Shown: positions 46,973-57,528 of the stretch, one piece after another
Position numbering within the stretch: the stretch's first letter is position 1
How the letters are laid out: every line of letters begins with the position of its first letter
Assembly (NCBI RefSeq): GCF_005938655.1
Contig: NZ_VCQT01000008.1
Span: forward strand, 1-64,000
Origin: Alloalcanivorax gelatiniphagus
GTDB taxonomy: Bacteria > Pseudomonadota > Gammaproteobacteria > Pseudomonadales > Alcanivoracaceae
Length of the DNA stretch: 64,000 nucleotides
Direction: 5' to 3'
Translations under genes and position numbers: made by a program
Notes under the pieces: generated by a model
Databases searched by the model: none
Told to the model about the DNA's origin: nothing
The model's input: the letters and a program-made list of their open reading frames with translations, nothing else

Positions 46973-47986
46973 ATGACGATTCTCAAAATGAGCGCGGAGG
47001 ATTACACCATCTCCGCCGAATATCTGGCTTTGATGCTGGAATTTCTGGAAAAGCGGGGCATCAGCGAGGAGCAGGCCCTGACCGGGCTGCGCATCGAAGC
47101 GGGTTGCTGGCGGGACCCCAAGGCCCGCATCACCGCCGCCGTGTTCGACCGTTTCGCGCGCCGGGCCCTGGCGCTCACCGGCGAGCCCTGGATGGGGTGG
47201 GAGCTGGGCGCCTCCATGACGTTGTCTTCCCACGGTTTTCTCGGTTACGCGGCGATGAGCAGCGATACCCTGGGGGACGCCATCGAACTGGCGGTGAAGT
47301 TCTTCCGCACCCGCAGCACCATTATCCAGCTGGAAAACTTCAACGATGGCGAGTGGGCGGTGTTGCAGGTCAATGAGATGCTGGCGCTGGGGGACCTGGC
47401 GCCGCTGGTGGTGGAGAGCCTGTTTTCCAGCTTCCACTTCATGGCCATGCAGTTGATTCCGGATGTGGAAATTCTCGGCGAACTGCGGTTCTCCTACCCG
47501 GAGCCGGACTATTTCGGCCGCCTGCGCGCCTTGATTCCGGTGCCGGTGTTCTTCGATTGCGCCAACAGTCAGATGCGCTTCCCGGCGGAGCGCCTGCAGC
47601 GCCGGCTGCGCTTCGCCGACCCCAGGCTGGCGCAGATGGCCGCCGCCCAGTGTGAGCAGGAGATGGAGCAGATCAAGGCGCCGCCGGCGCTGCTGGGGCA
47701 GGTGCGGCGCATCATGCTGGCCGGTTCCGGCGGGTTTCCCGGCGTCGAGGACGTGGCCTCGGAGCTGCATATGTCATCGCGCACCCTGAAGCGCAAGCTG
47801 CAGCAACTGGGGACCAGTTATCAAACCCTGCTGGACGACCTGCGCAAGGGGCTGGCGGTGGAGTACCTGACCCAGAGCCCCCGGTCGGTGGACGAAATCG
47901 CCCTGGCCCTGGGCTATTCCGATGCCTCCAACTTTGCCCGCGCATTCCGGCGCTGGACCGGGCGCAGCCCCTCGGATTACCGGTAG
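46973..47986 (+). CDS. AraC-family transcriptional regulator
   Basis: 337 residues from ATG 46973 with AGGA upstream. The N-terminal ~220 residues match the Arabinose_bd/OruR-type ligand domain (GEPWMGWELGASMTLSSHGFLGYAAMSSDTLGDAIELAVKFFRTRS). The C-terminal double HTH is clear (VEDVASELHMSSRTLKRKLQQLGTSYQTLLDDLRKGLAVEYL; VDEIALALGYSDASNFARAFRRWTGRSPSDYR). The target and effector are unknown. It converges on the MAPEG gene with a 10-base overlap. Confidence 0.92.
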   Translation: MTILKMSAEDYTISAEYLALMLEFLEKRGISEEQALTGLRIEAGCWRDPKARITAAVFDRFARRALALTGEPWMGWELGASMTLSSHGFLGYAAMSSDTLGDAIELAVKFFRTRSTIIQLENFNDGEWAVLQVNEMLALGDLAPLVVESLFSSFHFMAMQLIPDVEILGELRFSYPEPDYFGRLRALIPVPVFFDCANSQMRFPAERLQRRLRFADPRLAQMAAAQCEQEMEQIKAPPALLGQVRRIMLAGSGGFPGVEDVASELHMSSRTLKRKLQQLGTSYQTLLDDLRKGLAVEYLTQSPRSVDEIALALGYSDASNFARAFRRWTGRSPSDYR

Positions 47987-48372
47987 TTCAGGATCAGCTG
48001 GGCGAGTGCGCCGCCGAGGCCGCCGAGCAGCAGCGCGATGCTGGCGAGAAAACCGAGCAGGAAGCCGCGTCCGCGTTGGCGAGGCTGGTCCAGGTAGGCG
48101 TTGAAATAGAGCTGCCGGCCGACCACGAACAGCAGCCCCAGGGCGGCGGCGGCGCGGGGCTCCAGATACCAGCCGAACAGCCACAGCCCGGGCAGGAACA
48201 GCACCAGTTGCTCCACGGTATTGCCGTGGGCGCGCTGGCAGCGCTCGAACATTTCATGGCCTTGCACCGCCGGTGCCCGGATCTGGTACTTGACCCGGGC
48301 ACGGCCCACCACCACGCTGAACAGTGCGCATTGCAACACGGCGACCGCGGTGATCATCGCTACCCATTCCAT
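47977..48372 (-). CDS. MAPEG-family membrane protein
   Basis: 131 residues with four hydrophobic spans (about 5-25, 55-75, 76-90, 105-127). The family segment FERCQRAHGNTVEQLVLFLPGLWLFG, containing the residues used for glutathione binding in eukaryotic members, is present. Bacterial MAPEG proteins are inner-membrane trimers of uncertain substrate. Confidence 0.85.
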   Translation of the reverse strand: MEWVAMITAVAVLQCALFSVVVGRARVKYQIRAPAVQGHEMFERCQRAHGNTVEQLVLFLPGLWLFGWYLEPRAAAALGLLFVVGRQLYFNAYLDQPRQRGRGFLLGFLASIALLLGGLGGALAQLILNYR

Positions 48373-48611
48373 GACCTTCCCCCTTGCAAGGTGATGCCTG
48401 CCTTCCCTGGTAGCGGATCGGCTTCCCTCTCATGGCCCGGGGCGCGGTGGTATGGTATTGCCCGCTGGGCTGGCCCCGCGTTGCCCGCCTGGCGCGCGGA
48501 TAGATAGGCGGATAGATAGAGAGTGCCGCTAATTTTTGCGTATCAATGGTACGGGACCACGCCGCCCTTGCCCAGCGCCCCAGATCAACTGTCTTTGCGG
48601 ATATTTGAGTT

Positions 48612-49046
48612 ATGGCTTCTTTGCACCCGCGCCTGGCCGCCGACACCGGCGAGCTGGGCGAAACCGACCTGTGCTGGTTGCGCTGGATGCGTGACGACCG
48701 TTTTCCCTGGCTGATCGTGGTGCCCAAGCGCGATGGACTGCGTGAGTGGCATCATCTGGCGGTGGCCGACCAGCAGCGGCTGCTGGCCACGGTGAACCAC
48801 CTGGCCGCGGAACTGGAACGGGTCACCGGCGCCGACAAGATCAATCTGGGCGCCCTGGGCAACCTGGTGCCGCAGCTGCATGTGCACGTGATCGCTCGTT
48901 TCCAGGGCGATGACTGCTGGCCCGGGCCGGTCTGGGGGCAGGGCACGCCCCGGCCGGTGGAGACCGCGCCGGCCTGGCTTGAGCAGCTGACCCTGCCGGA
49001 TCAGCGGGACCCGGGCACGGAGCAGGGCGGTGCGCCATGGAACTGA
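48612..49046 (+). CDS. HIT-domain protein
   Basis: 144 residues. HIT-family nucleotide-binding fold: CWLRWMRDDRFPWLIVVPKRDGLREWHHL near the start and NLGALGNLVPQLHVHVIARF. The histidine triad reads Q88-L-H90-V-H92, so the first His is Gln while the probable nucleophile (His90) is kept; this variant is seen in other proteobacterial HIT proteins. Likely a nucleotidyl hydrolase or transferase. It overlaps the next gene by 10 bases. Confidence 0.88.
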   Translation: MASLHPRLAADTGELGETDLCWLRWMRDDRFPWLIVVPKRDGLREWHHLAVADQQRLLATVNHLAAELERVTGADKINLGALGNLVPQLHVHVIARFQGDDCWPGPVWGQGTPRPVETAPAWLEQLTLPDQRDPGTEQGGAPWN

Positions 49047-49225
49047 TTCCGGTGGCGGTGCAATGCCCCCATTGCTGGGAGCACTTCGAGGCGCTGGTGG
49101 ACCCGTCCCAGGGCGAGCAGGAATACGTGGAGGATTGCCACGTATGCTGTCAGCCGCTGCTGTTCACGGTGAGCTGGGAGGATCCGGAGACGCCGGTGGT
49201 GTCCGCGTCTCCGGAAAACCCCTGA
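49037..49225 (+). CDS. CPXCG-motif zinc-ribbon small protein
   Basis: 62 residues with CPHC (10-13) and DCHVCCQP (Cys34, 37, 38), fitting a small zinc-ribbon family named for CPxCG. Its function is unknown. Start ATG lies within the end of the HIT gene, so the two are coupled. Confidence 0.85.
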   Translation: MELIPVAVQCPHCWEHFEALVDPSQGEQEYVEDCHVCCQPLLFTVSWEDPETPVVSASPENP

Positions 49226-49240
49226 GAGGCAGGGGAGGGG

Positions 49241-49834
49241 CTAGCGAGAGGGCAGCGGGGTGTCGTCCCCGGCCAGGAAGTCGAGCATTTCCCGGTCGTT
49301 GAGCAGGCGCTCGATGGAGCGGCTCAGGATGTCGTTGATCATCGCCTGGTTGCGCTCCGCCGTGGGCGTGAAGGGCAGCTCATGCTGGGTGCTGCTCTTG
49401 TAGGTGCCGGTGTGGGTGGTGTCGCCCCGGCGGGCCTCGGCCTGCAGGGTCAGGGTCAGATTGACCCGGTTCACCACCGAGCCTTCCTCCGGCACATAGT
49501 CCAGCTGCTCCAGGCGCACTTCCAGGGTGGTGGCGTCACCGCCCGGGTTGAAGGCGTTGTAGCCCAGGCTTTGCAGGCCGCCGCGCACCGCTTCCTCGAG
49601 GGCCGCGCGCACGTCATTGGCGGGCATCACCAGGGCGGTGTCCTTGTAAACCCCGCCCCGGGAACCGAACGCCTTCTGCGGCCGTGAATCCACGCCGATC
49701 ACCTGGACCTGGCTGTTCTGACCGATATTCGCCGGCGTCACCTGCGGCTTCGGGTCAACCTGGATCTGCTGGGGGCTGAGGGCGCAGCCGGTGACCAGCA
49801 GCGCCAGGGTGGTCAGGACGAGAAGCTGTTTCAT
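49241..49834 (-). CDS. YajG-like lipoprotein
   Basis: 197 residues from ATG 49834 (GGAG seven bases upstream). Signal peptide MKQLLVLTTLALLVTGC-AL has a lipobox with Cys at 17. The mature part (RPQKAFGSRGGVYKDTALVMPANDVRAALEEAVRGGLQSLGYNAF; LTLTLQAEARRGDTTHTGTYKSS; NQAMINDILSRSIERLLND) fits the YajG family, of unknown function in E. coli. A longer frame reading through the ispB gene is spurious. Confidence 0.85.
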   Translation of the reverse strand: MKQLLVLTTLALLVTGCALSPQQIQVDPKPQVTPANIGQNSQVQVIGVDSRPQKAFGSRGGVYKDTALVMPANDVRAALEEAVRGGLQSLGYNAFNPGGDATTLEVRLEQLDYVPEEGSVVNRVNLTLTLQAEARRGDTTHTGTYKSSTQHELPFTPTAERNQAMINDILSRSIERLLNDREMLDFLAGDDTPLPSR

Positions 49835-49866
49835 GCCATTCTCCATTTCAGGTGGGAGCCGGGTCA

Positions 49867-50838
49867 TCAATAGGTGCGGCGCAGGGACTCTTCCGCCAAT
49901 CGTTGCAGGGTTTCCTTGTAACGCGAACCGGGCACCGGCGCCAGTGCTTCCAGGGCCCGGGCGGTGTGTTCGCCGGCGCGCTCGATGGTGTAGCGCAGGC
50001 CGCCGCAGTCGTGCACGATCTCGACGATTTCCCGCAGGTGCTCCAGGCCGCCGGTGCGGATGGCGCGCTTGATCAGGTCGGCATGCTGGGGCGCGCCGTG
50101 CTGGATCGCATAGATCAGCGGCAGGGTGGGCTTGCCCTCGGCCAGGTCGTCGCCCACGTTCTTGCCCAGTTCGCTGACCTCGCCCTGGTAGTCCAGAACG
50201 TCGTCGATCAGCTGGAAGGCAATGCCCAGATGCAGGCCGAAGGTGGCGAACTCGGCGCACAGGTCCGGTTCGGTGCGCGCCCCCAGCACGGCGCCGGTTT
50301 CCGCCGCCGCCTCGAACATCTTGGCGGTCTTGTGGTGAATCACCCGCATGTAGCTGTCCTCGGTGGTGTCCGGGTCGCGGGTATTGATCAGCTGCAGCAC
50401 CTCCCCTTCGGAGATGGTGTTGGTGCTCTGCGAGAGGATTTCCAGCAGACGCTGGTCCTTCAGGGCCACCATCAGCTGCAGGGCGCGGGAAATCAGGAAG
50501 TCGCCCACCAGCACGCTGGCGGAGTTGCCCCACACCGCGTTCACCGTGGGCCGGCCCCGGCGCAGGCTGGATTCATCCACCACGTCGTCGTGCAGCAGGG
50601 TGGCGGTATGCAAAAACTCGATCACCGCCGCCACGTCCACATGCTGGTCGCCGGTATAGCCGGACGCCCGGGCGCTGAGCAGGCCGACCAGGGGGCGCAA
50701 CCGCTTGCCGCCGGAATCGACGATGTATTCGCCCACTTCACGGATCAGTGGCACTTCCGTGTTCAGGTGGTGGGTGATGAAGCGGTTCACCGCCTCGAAG
50801 TCGTCGGCGACGACGGAACTGATGGCCTTGAAATCCAT
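49867..50838 (-). CDS. ispB: Octaprenyl diphosphate synthase
   Basis: 323 residues, the usual length. Trans-polyprenyl synthase with the first aspartate-rich motif in LLHDDVVDESSLRRGRPTVN and the second in FQLIDDVLDYQG; KRLRP binds IPP. Makes the side chain of ubiquinone. Divergent from rplU across a 226-base gap, the classic ispB-rplU arrangement. Confidence 0.96.
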   Translation of the reverse strand: MDFKAISSVVADDFEAVNRFITHHLNTEVPLIREVGEYIVDSGGKRLRPLVGLLSARASGYTGDQHVDVAAVIEFLHTATLLHDDVVDESSLRRGRPTVNAVWGNSASVLVGDFLISRALQLMVALKDQRLLEILSQSTNTISEGEVLQLINTRDPDTTEDSYMRVIHHKTAKMFEAAAETGAVLGARTEPDLCAEFATFGLHLGIAFQLIDDVLDYQGEVSELGKNVGDDLAEGKPTLPLIYAIQHGAPQHADLIKRAIRTGGLEHLREIVEIVHDCGGLRYTIERAGEHTARALEALAPVPGSRYKETLQRLAEESLRRTY

Positions 50839-50940
50839 GGAACGCTATCCAAAAAAGGGGGCGTAAACAGCGGGCAATGCTAGCAGCGGGGCCCGGTCAG
50901 TCAAGAAAAGCCATCGCCGGAGGGCCCCGGCCAAAGGGGC

Positions 50941-50969
50941 TTGAGCGCGGCGCCGGCTTGGCGTACACT
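50941..50969 (+). promoter_or_regulatory. Promoter of rplU-rpmA
   Basis: TTGAGC (50941-50946), 17-bp spacer, TACACT (50964-50969). Predicted start about 50976, leaving a ~90-base leader. Confidence 0.65.
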
Positions 50970-51064
50970 TCGCGACCCTGTTTTTCATCATCCGCCGGGC
51001 ACCGAAAGCGGCCTTCGCCAACACTGAGCGAGCCCGCCCGCGAGGATCTATCCGGAGCAAGTAG

Positions 51065-51376
51065 ATGTACGCAGTCATCAAGACGGGTGGCAAGCAGTAC
51101 CGCGTTGAAGAGGGTGATACCCTGCGCGTGGAGAAGATCGAAGTGGCCACCGGCGAGACCGTGGAATTCGATCAGGTTCTGCTGGTTGCCGACGGCGACG
51201 ACGTCAAAGTGGGGCAGCCCCTGCTGGAAGGCGCCAAGGTTTCCGCCGAGGTGGTCGAGCAAGGCCGCCACAAGAAGGTGAAAATCGTCAAATTCCGCCG
51301 CCGCAAGCACTCCCGCAAGCAGCAAGGCCATCGCCAGTGGTACACGGCGGTGAAAATCACCGGGATCCAGGGCTGA
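51065..51376 (+). CDS. rplU: 50S ribosomal protein L21
   Basis: 103 residues. [18 protein letters not shown] at the N-terminus and the basic [26 protein letters not shown] are diagnostic. Binds domain I of 23S rRNA. Followed by rpmA. Confidence 0.98.
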   Translation: MYAVIKTGGKQYRVEEGDTLRVEKIEVATGETVEFDQVLLVADGDDVKVGQPLLEGAKVSAEVVEQGRHKKVKIVKFRRRKHSRKQQGHRQWYTAVKITGIQG

Positions 51377-51403
51377 TCCGCAACGCAGCAAGAGGATTGA
51401 GAC

Positions 51404-51664
51404 ATGGCACATAAAAAAGCCGGTGGTAGTACTCGTAACGGTCGCGACTCCGAAAGTAAACGTCTTGGCGTGAAGCGCTATGGCGGCCAGGAAGTCAAAG
51501 CCGGCGAGATCATCATCCGCCAACGTGGTACCCGCTTCCATTCCGGTGTGAACACCGGCATTGGCAAGGACCACACTATCTTCGCCACCGAAGCCGGTCG
51601 CGTGAAGTTCGAAACCAAGGGCCCGCTGGGTCGCAAGTATGTGGTGATCGAGCCCGTGGCCTGA
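51404..51664 (+). CDS. rpmA: 50S ribosomal protein L27
   Basis: 86 residues. Starts [24 protein letters not shown], the N-terminal tail that reaches the peptidyl transferase centre, with no Firmicute-type cleavable extension. Operon with rplU; a short hairpin and a terminator follow. Confidence 0.98.
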   Translation: MAHKKAGGSTRNGRDSESKRLGVKRYGGQEVKAGEIIIRQRGTRFHSGVNTGIGKDHTIFATEAGRVKFETKGPLGRKYVVIEPVA

Positions 51665-51686
51665 TCCCTCCGGGATCACGAAAAAG

Positions 51687-51717
51687 CCCCGCGAGGCTCG
51701 GCCCGCGGGGTTTTTTT
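51687..51717 (+). terminator. Terminator after rpmA
   Basis: CCCCGCG and CGCGGGG (7-bp stem, ten-base loop) followed by seven T residues. A smaller GATCCC-TCC-GGGATC hairpin (51663-51677) lies just before it, at the stop codon. Confidence 0.92.
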
Positions 51718-54312
<2,595 letters not shown>

Positions 54313-54353
54313 GGCGCGGCGTTCCGCTTTGGTCGGGGTCAATCTCCAGCCAT

Positions 54354-54382
54354 AAAAAAACCGGCCACAGGCCGGTTTTTTT
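54354..54382. terminator. Bidirectional terminator between proB and rpsT
   Basis: A7, CCGGCC, ACA loop, GGCCGG, T7: a symmetric element serving the plus-strand proB transcript and the minus-strand rpsT transcript. Confidence 0.92.
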
Positions 54383-54405
54383 GTCGAGCGCTGAAATCGC
54401 GTCGA

Positions 54406-54672
54406 TCAGGCCGCCATGGCCTTGATCTTGGCGTTCAGGCGGCTCTTGTGGCGCGCGGCCTTGTTCGGGTGAAACTTGCCCTTGCGGGTGGCCTTGTCCA
54501 GCACAGAGGTCGCCTTCTGGAATGCTTCCTGTGCGGCGCCTTGGTCGCCGGAGGCAATGGCCGCGTTCACCTTCTTGAGGTACGTACGCACCATGGAACG
54601 CATCGCGGCGTTGTGCTGACGACGCGTTTCCGCCTGACGCGCGCGTTTGCGTGCTTGCGGTGAGTTAGCCAA
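54406..54672 (-). CDS. rpsT: 30S ribosomal protein S20
   Basis: 88 residues. [35 protein letters not shown] is the typical start, and the three-helix fold ends [18 protein letters not shown]. Binds 16S rRNA at the 30S base. Monocistronic; promoter predicted at 54782-54810. Confidence 0.97.
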   Translation of the reverse strand: MANSPQARKRARQAETRRQHNAAMRSMVRTYLKKVNAAIASGDQGAAQEAFQKATSVLDKATRKGKFHPNKAARHKSRLNAKIKAMAA

Positions 54673-54781
54673 GGTCCTGCTCCTGTCTTGTTTCTGACCG
54701 GCCCGGAAAAGGGCGGATCAATCTGCTTGATTCGGTGAAACCGGGACGCACGAAGCCCGTGGGCCGGTTTGAAGGTGCGCA

Positions 54782-54810
54782 ATGATGCCGATCCGTACCT
54801 GAGAAGTCAA
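54782..54810 (-). promoter_or_regulatory. Candidate promoter of rpsT
   Basis: On the minus strand TTGACT (54810-54805), 17-bp spacer, CATCAT (54787-54782). A 17-bp palindrome abuts the -35 box upstream. Confidence 0.5.
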
Positions 54811-54827
54811 TAATAAACCGTTTATTA
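54811..54827. promoter_or_regulatory. AT-rich 17-bp palindrome next to the rpsT promoter
   Basis: TAATAAAC-C-GTTTATTA, perfect 8-bp arms, in an otherwise GC-rich gap. It may be an UP-element-like or protein-binding site in the region shared by rpsT and murJ. Confidence 0.4.
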
Positions 54828-54944
54828 AGCCGGTGCCGGGCCGGGCCCGGGGGACGCGCGGCCTTATTGGCGCGCCGTGGCCCCTGCTTCTGGCGGGCCG
54901 GCGGCGCTTTGGGTACCCTTGGCCGGTTTCACGGAGACCCGGGA

Positions 54945-56519
54945 ATGGACGAGCAGGCGACGAAAGGCAAAAAAGGCGGATTGCTGGCCTCCACCCTGGT
55001 GGTCAGCGCCATGACGCTGCTCTCCCGGGTGCTGGGGCTGGTGCGCGACGTGGTGCTGGCGCGCCTGCTCGGCGTCTCCGCCGGCACCGATGCCTTCTTC
55101 GTGGCCTTCCGCATCCCCAATTTTCTGCGCCGGCTGTTCGCCGAGGGGGCCTTTAACCAGGCCTTCGTGCCGGTGCTCAGCGAATACCGTACCCGGGCCC
55201 GGGACCAGGGCAGCCTGGCGGCCACCCGGCTGCTGATCGACCGGGTCGCCGGCACCCTGGGCGGCACCGTGGCGCTGGTCACCCTGGCCGGGGTACTGGG
55301 GGCGCCGCTGCTGATCTGGGTGTTCGCCCCCGGTTTCGGCGACGACCCGCATAAAAGGGCGCTGGCGGTGGAAATGCTGCGGCTGACCTTTCCCTATCTG
55401 TTCTTTATCGCCCTGACCGCCTTCGCCGGCTCCATTCTCAATACCTGGAACCGCTTCGCGGTGCCGGCGTTCACGCCGGTGCTGCTCAATCTCAGCCTGA
55501 TCGGCAGCGCGCTCTACCTGGCGCCGCATTTCGCCGAGGGCCGCATGGCCGTGGCGCTGGCCTGGGGGGTGCTGATCGCCGGCATCGTGCAGTTGCTGTT
55601 CCAGTTGCCGTTTCTCGCCCGCCTGAGCCTGATGCCGGTGCCGCGCATGGCCTGGCGCGACCCGGGGGTGCGCCGCATCCTGCGGTTGATGGCGCCGGCC
55701 ATGTTCGGGGTGTCGGTGAGCCAGATCAACCTGTTGCTGGACACGGTGCTGGCGTCGTTGCTGCAGACCGGCTCGGTGACCTGGCTGTACTATTCCGACC
55801 GGCTCACGGAACTGCCCCTGGGGGTGTTCGCCATCGCCATCGGCACCGTGATCCTGCCCAGCCTGTCCGGCAAGCACGCCGGCGATGACTCGCGGGCGTT
55901 CCAGCGTACCCTGGACTGGGCCCTGCGCCTGGTGCTGCTGATCGGCGTGCCGGCGGCGCTGGCCCTGGCGGTGATCGCCGAGCCGCTGCTCGCCACCCTG
56001 TTCCGCCACGGTGAATTCACCGCCAACGACGTGCTGCGGTCGGCGGAGTCCCTGCGCGCCTACAGCGCCGGTCTGGTGGCGTTCATGCTGATCAAGGTGC
56101 TGGCGCCGGGCTATTTTGCCCGCCAGGACACCAAAACGCCGGTGAAAATCGGTGTGGTGGCCATGGTCGCCAACATGGTGTTCAACCTGATTCTGGTGTG
56201 GCCGTTGCAGCACGCCGGGCTGGCGCTGGCCACCTCTTTGTCGGCCTGGCTGAACGCCGGGTTGCTGTATCTGGGCCTGCGCCGGACCGGGGTGTTCGAG
56301 CCGCTGGCCGGCTGGGGCCGGCACTGGCTGCGGCTGTTGCTCGCCGGCGGCGCCATGGTGGCGGTGATTCAGTGGCTGGCCGGCCGTGCCGGGATCTGGT
56401 TGCAGGGCGGGCTGACCGAACGGGTGGCCTGGCTGGCCCTGATCGTGGTCACCGGGATGCTGGTTTATCTGCTGGTGTTGGTGATTCTCGGCCTCAGACC
56501 TCGCCACCTGCGCCGATGA
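54945..56519 (+). CDS. murJ: Lipid II flippase MurJ
   Basis: 524 residues from ATG 54945. Fourteen predicted spans of the MOP/MviN fold; hallmarks are TLLSRVLGLVRDVVLARLLG near the N-terminus, AFRIPNFLRRLFAEGAFNQAFVPVLSEY (containing the conserved arginine used in flipping) and YFARQDTKTPVKIGVVAMVANMV. Moves lipid II across the inner membrane for peptidoglycan synthesis. rpsT-murJ-ribF-ileS order is conserved in pseudomonads. Confidence 0.96.
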   Translation: MDEQATKGKKGGLLASTLVVSAMTLLSRVLGLVRDVVLARLLGVSAGTDAFFVAFRIPNFLRRLFAEGAFNQAFVPVLSEYRTRARDQGSLAATRLLIDRVAGTLGGTVALVTLAGVLGAPLLIWVFAPGFGDDPHKRALAVEMLRLTFPYLFFIALTAFAGSILNTWNRFAVPAFTPVLLNLSLIGSALYLAPHFAEGRMAVALAWGVLIAGIVQLLFQLPFLARLSLMPVPRMAWRDPGVRRILRLMAPAMFGVSVSQINLLLDTVLASLLQTGSVTWLYYSDRLTELPLGVFAIAIGTVILPSLSGKHAGDDSRAFQRTLDWALRLVLLIGVPAALALAVIAEPLLATLFRHGEFTANDVLRSAESLRAYSAGLVAFMLIKVLAPGYFARQDTKTPVKIGVVAMVANMVFNLILVWPLQHAGLALATSLSAWLNAGLLYLGLRRTGVFEPLAGWGRHWLRLLLAGGAMVAVIQWLAGRAGIWLQGGLTERVAWLALIVVTGMLVYLLVLVILGLRPRHLRR

Positions 56520-56589
56520 TTTCTATAATCGGCGCTCTTTTCTTCCGGACGCGCGGGCGACACGCCTCCGGGAAGGCGACGAGGACGGA

Positions 56590-57528
56590 ATGCGACTGAT
56601 TCGCGGCATTCATAATCTGAGGCCGGCGCACCGGGGCTGCGTGGCCACCATCGGCAATTTTGATGGCGTGCATCTGGGCCACCAGCGCATCCTGGCGCAG
56701 GTGATCGAACAGGCCCGTGCCCGTGGCAAACTCGCCACGGTGATGCTGTTCGAGCCCCAGCCCCAGGAGTTTTTCACCCCACAACAGGCGCCGGCCCGGT
56801 TGATGAGTCTGCGCGACAAGCTGATCGCGTTGCGCGAGCAGGGCGTCGATCAGGTACTCTGTGCCCGCTTCACCGAGGGTTTCCGCAGCCTTACCGCGGA
56901 AGCCTTTGTTCGTGATTTGCTGGTGGGGGGGCTGGGCATCGACTATCTGGTGGTGGGCGATGACTTCCGCTTCGGGTGCGGCCGCGACGGCGATTTCGAG
57001 TACTTGCGCCGGGCCGGCGAGAGCTTCGGCTTCGCGGTCACCGACACCCCCACCTGCCAGGTGGACGGCGAGCGGGTGTCCAGCACCCGGGTGCGGGCGG
57101 CCCTGGAGAGCGGTGATTTCGCCCTGGCCGAGCGCCTGCTGGGGCGGCCCTACCGGATCAGCGGCCGGGTACGCCACGGTGACAAGATCGGCCGTACCCT
57201 GGACATGCCGACCGTGAACCTGGCGCTCAAGCGGCCGGTGTCGCCGCTGCAGGGGGTGTTCGCGGTGCGCGTCAGCGGCGCCGGCCTGGAGCGCCACCCG
57301 GGGGCCGCCAATCTGGGCACGCGGCCGGCGGTGAACGGCCGCGAGAATCGCCTGGAAGTGCACCTGCTGGATTACAGCGGTGACCTGTACGACCACCACC
57401 TGAGCGTGGATTTTCACCATTTCGTGCGCCCGGAAACGAACTTTGACAGCCTGGACCAGCTCAAGACCGCCATGCGGCGGGACCTGGAGCAGGTAAAAGC
57501 CTTTTTTGCACAAGACGACGGACTATGA
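56590..57528 (+). CDS. ribF: Bifunctional riboflavin kinase/FAD synthetase
   Basis: 312 residues. N-terminal FMN adenylyltransferase domain ([61 protein letters not shown]) and C-terminal riboflavin kinase domain ([26 protein letters not shown]). Makes FMN and FAD. Stop overlaps the ileS ATG by four bases. Confidence 0.96.
   Translation: MRLIRGIHNLRPAHRGCVATIGNFDGVHLGHQRILAQVIEQARARGKLATVMLFEPQPQEFFTPQQAPARLMSLRDKLIALREQGVDQVLCARFTEGFRSLTAEAFVRDLLVGGLGIDYLVVGDDFRFGCGRDGDFEYLRRAGESFGFAVTDTPTCQVDGERVSSTRVRAALESGDFALAERLLGRPYRISGRVRHGDKIGRTLDMPTVNLALKRPVSPLQGVFAVRVSGAGLERHPGAANLGTRPAVNGRENRLEVHLLDYSGDLYDHHLSVDFHHFVRPETNFDSLDQLKTAMRRDLEQVKAFFAQDDGL

Noticed and set aside
48499-48519. GATAGATAG repeated on either side of GCG upstream of the HIT gene
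   Set aside because: A 9-bp direct repeat of simple sequence with no promoter boxes at sensible spacing; not enough to call a site.
49241-50533. A 430-codon frame joining the YajG-like lipoprotein with upstream sequence
   Set aside because: The extra N-terminal part is ispB read in another frame; the lipoprotein has its own signal peptide and ribosome site at 49834.
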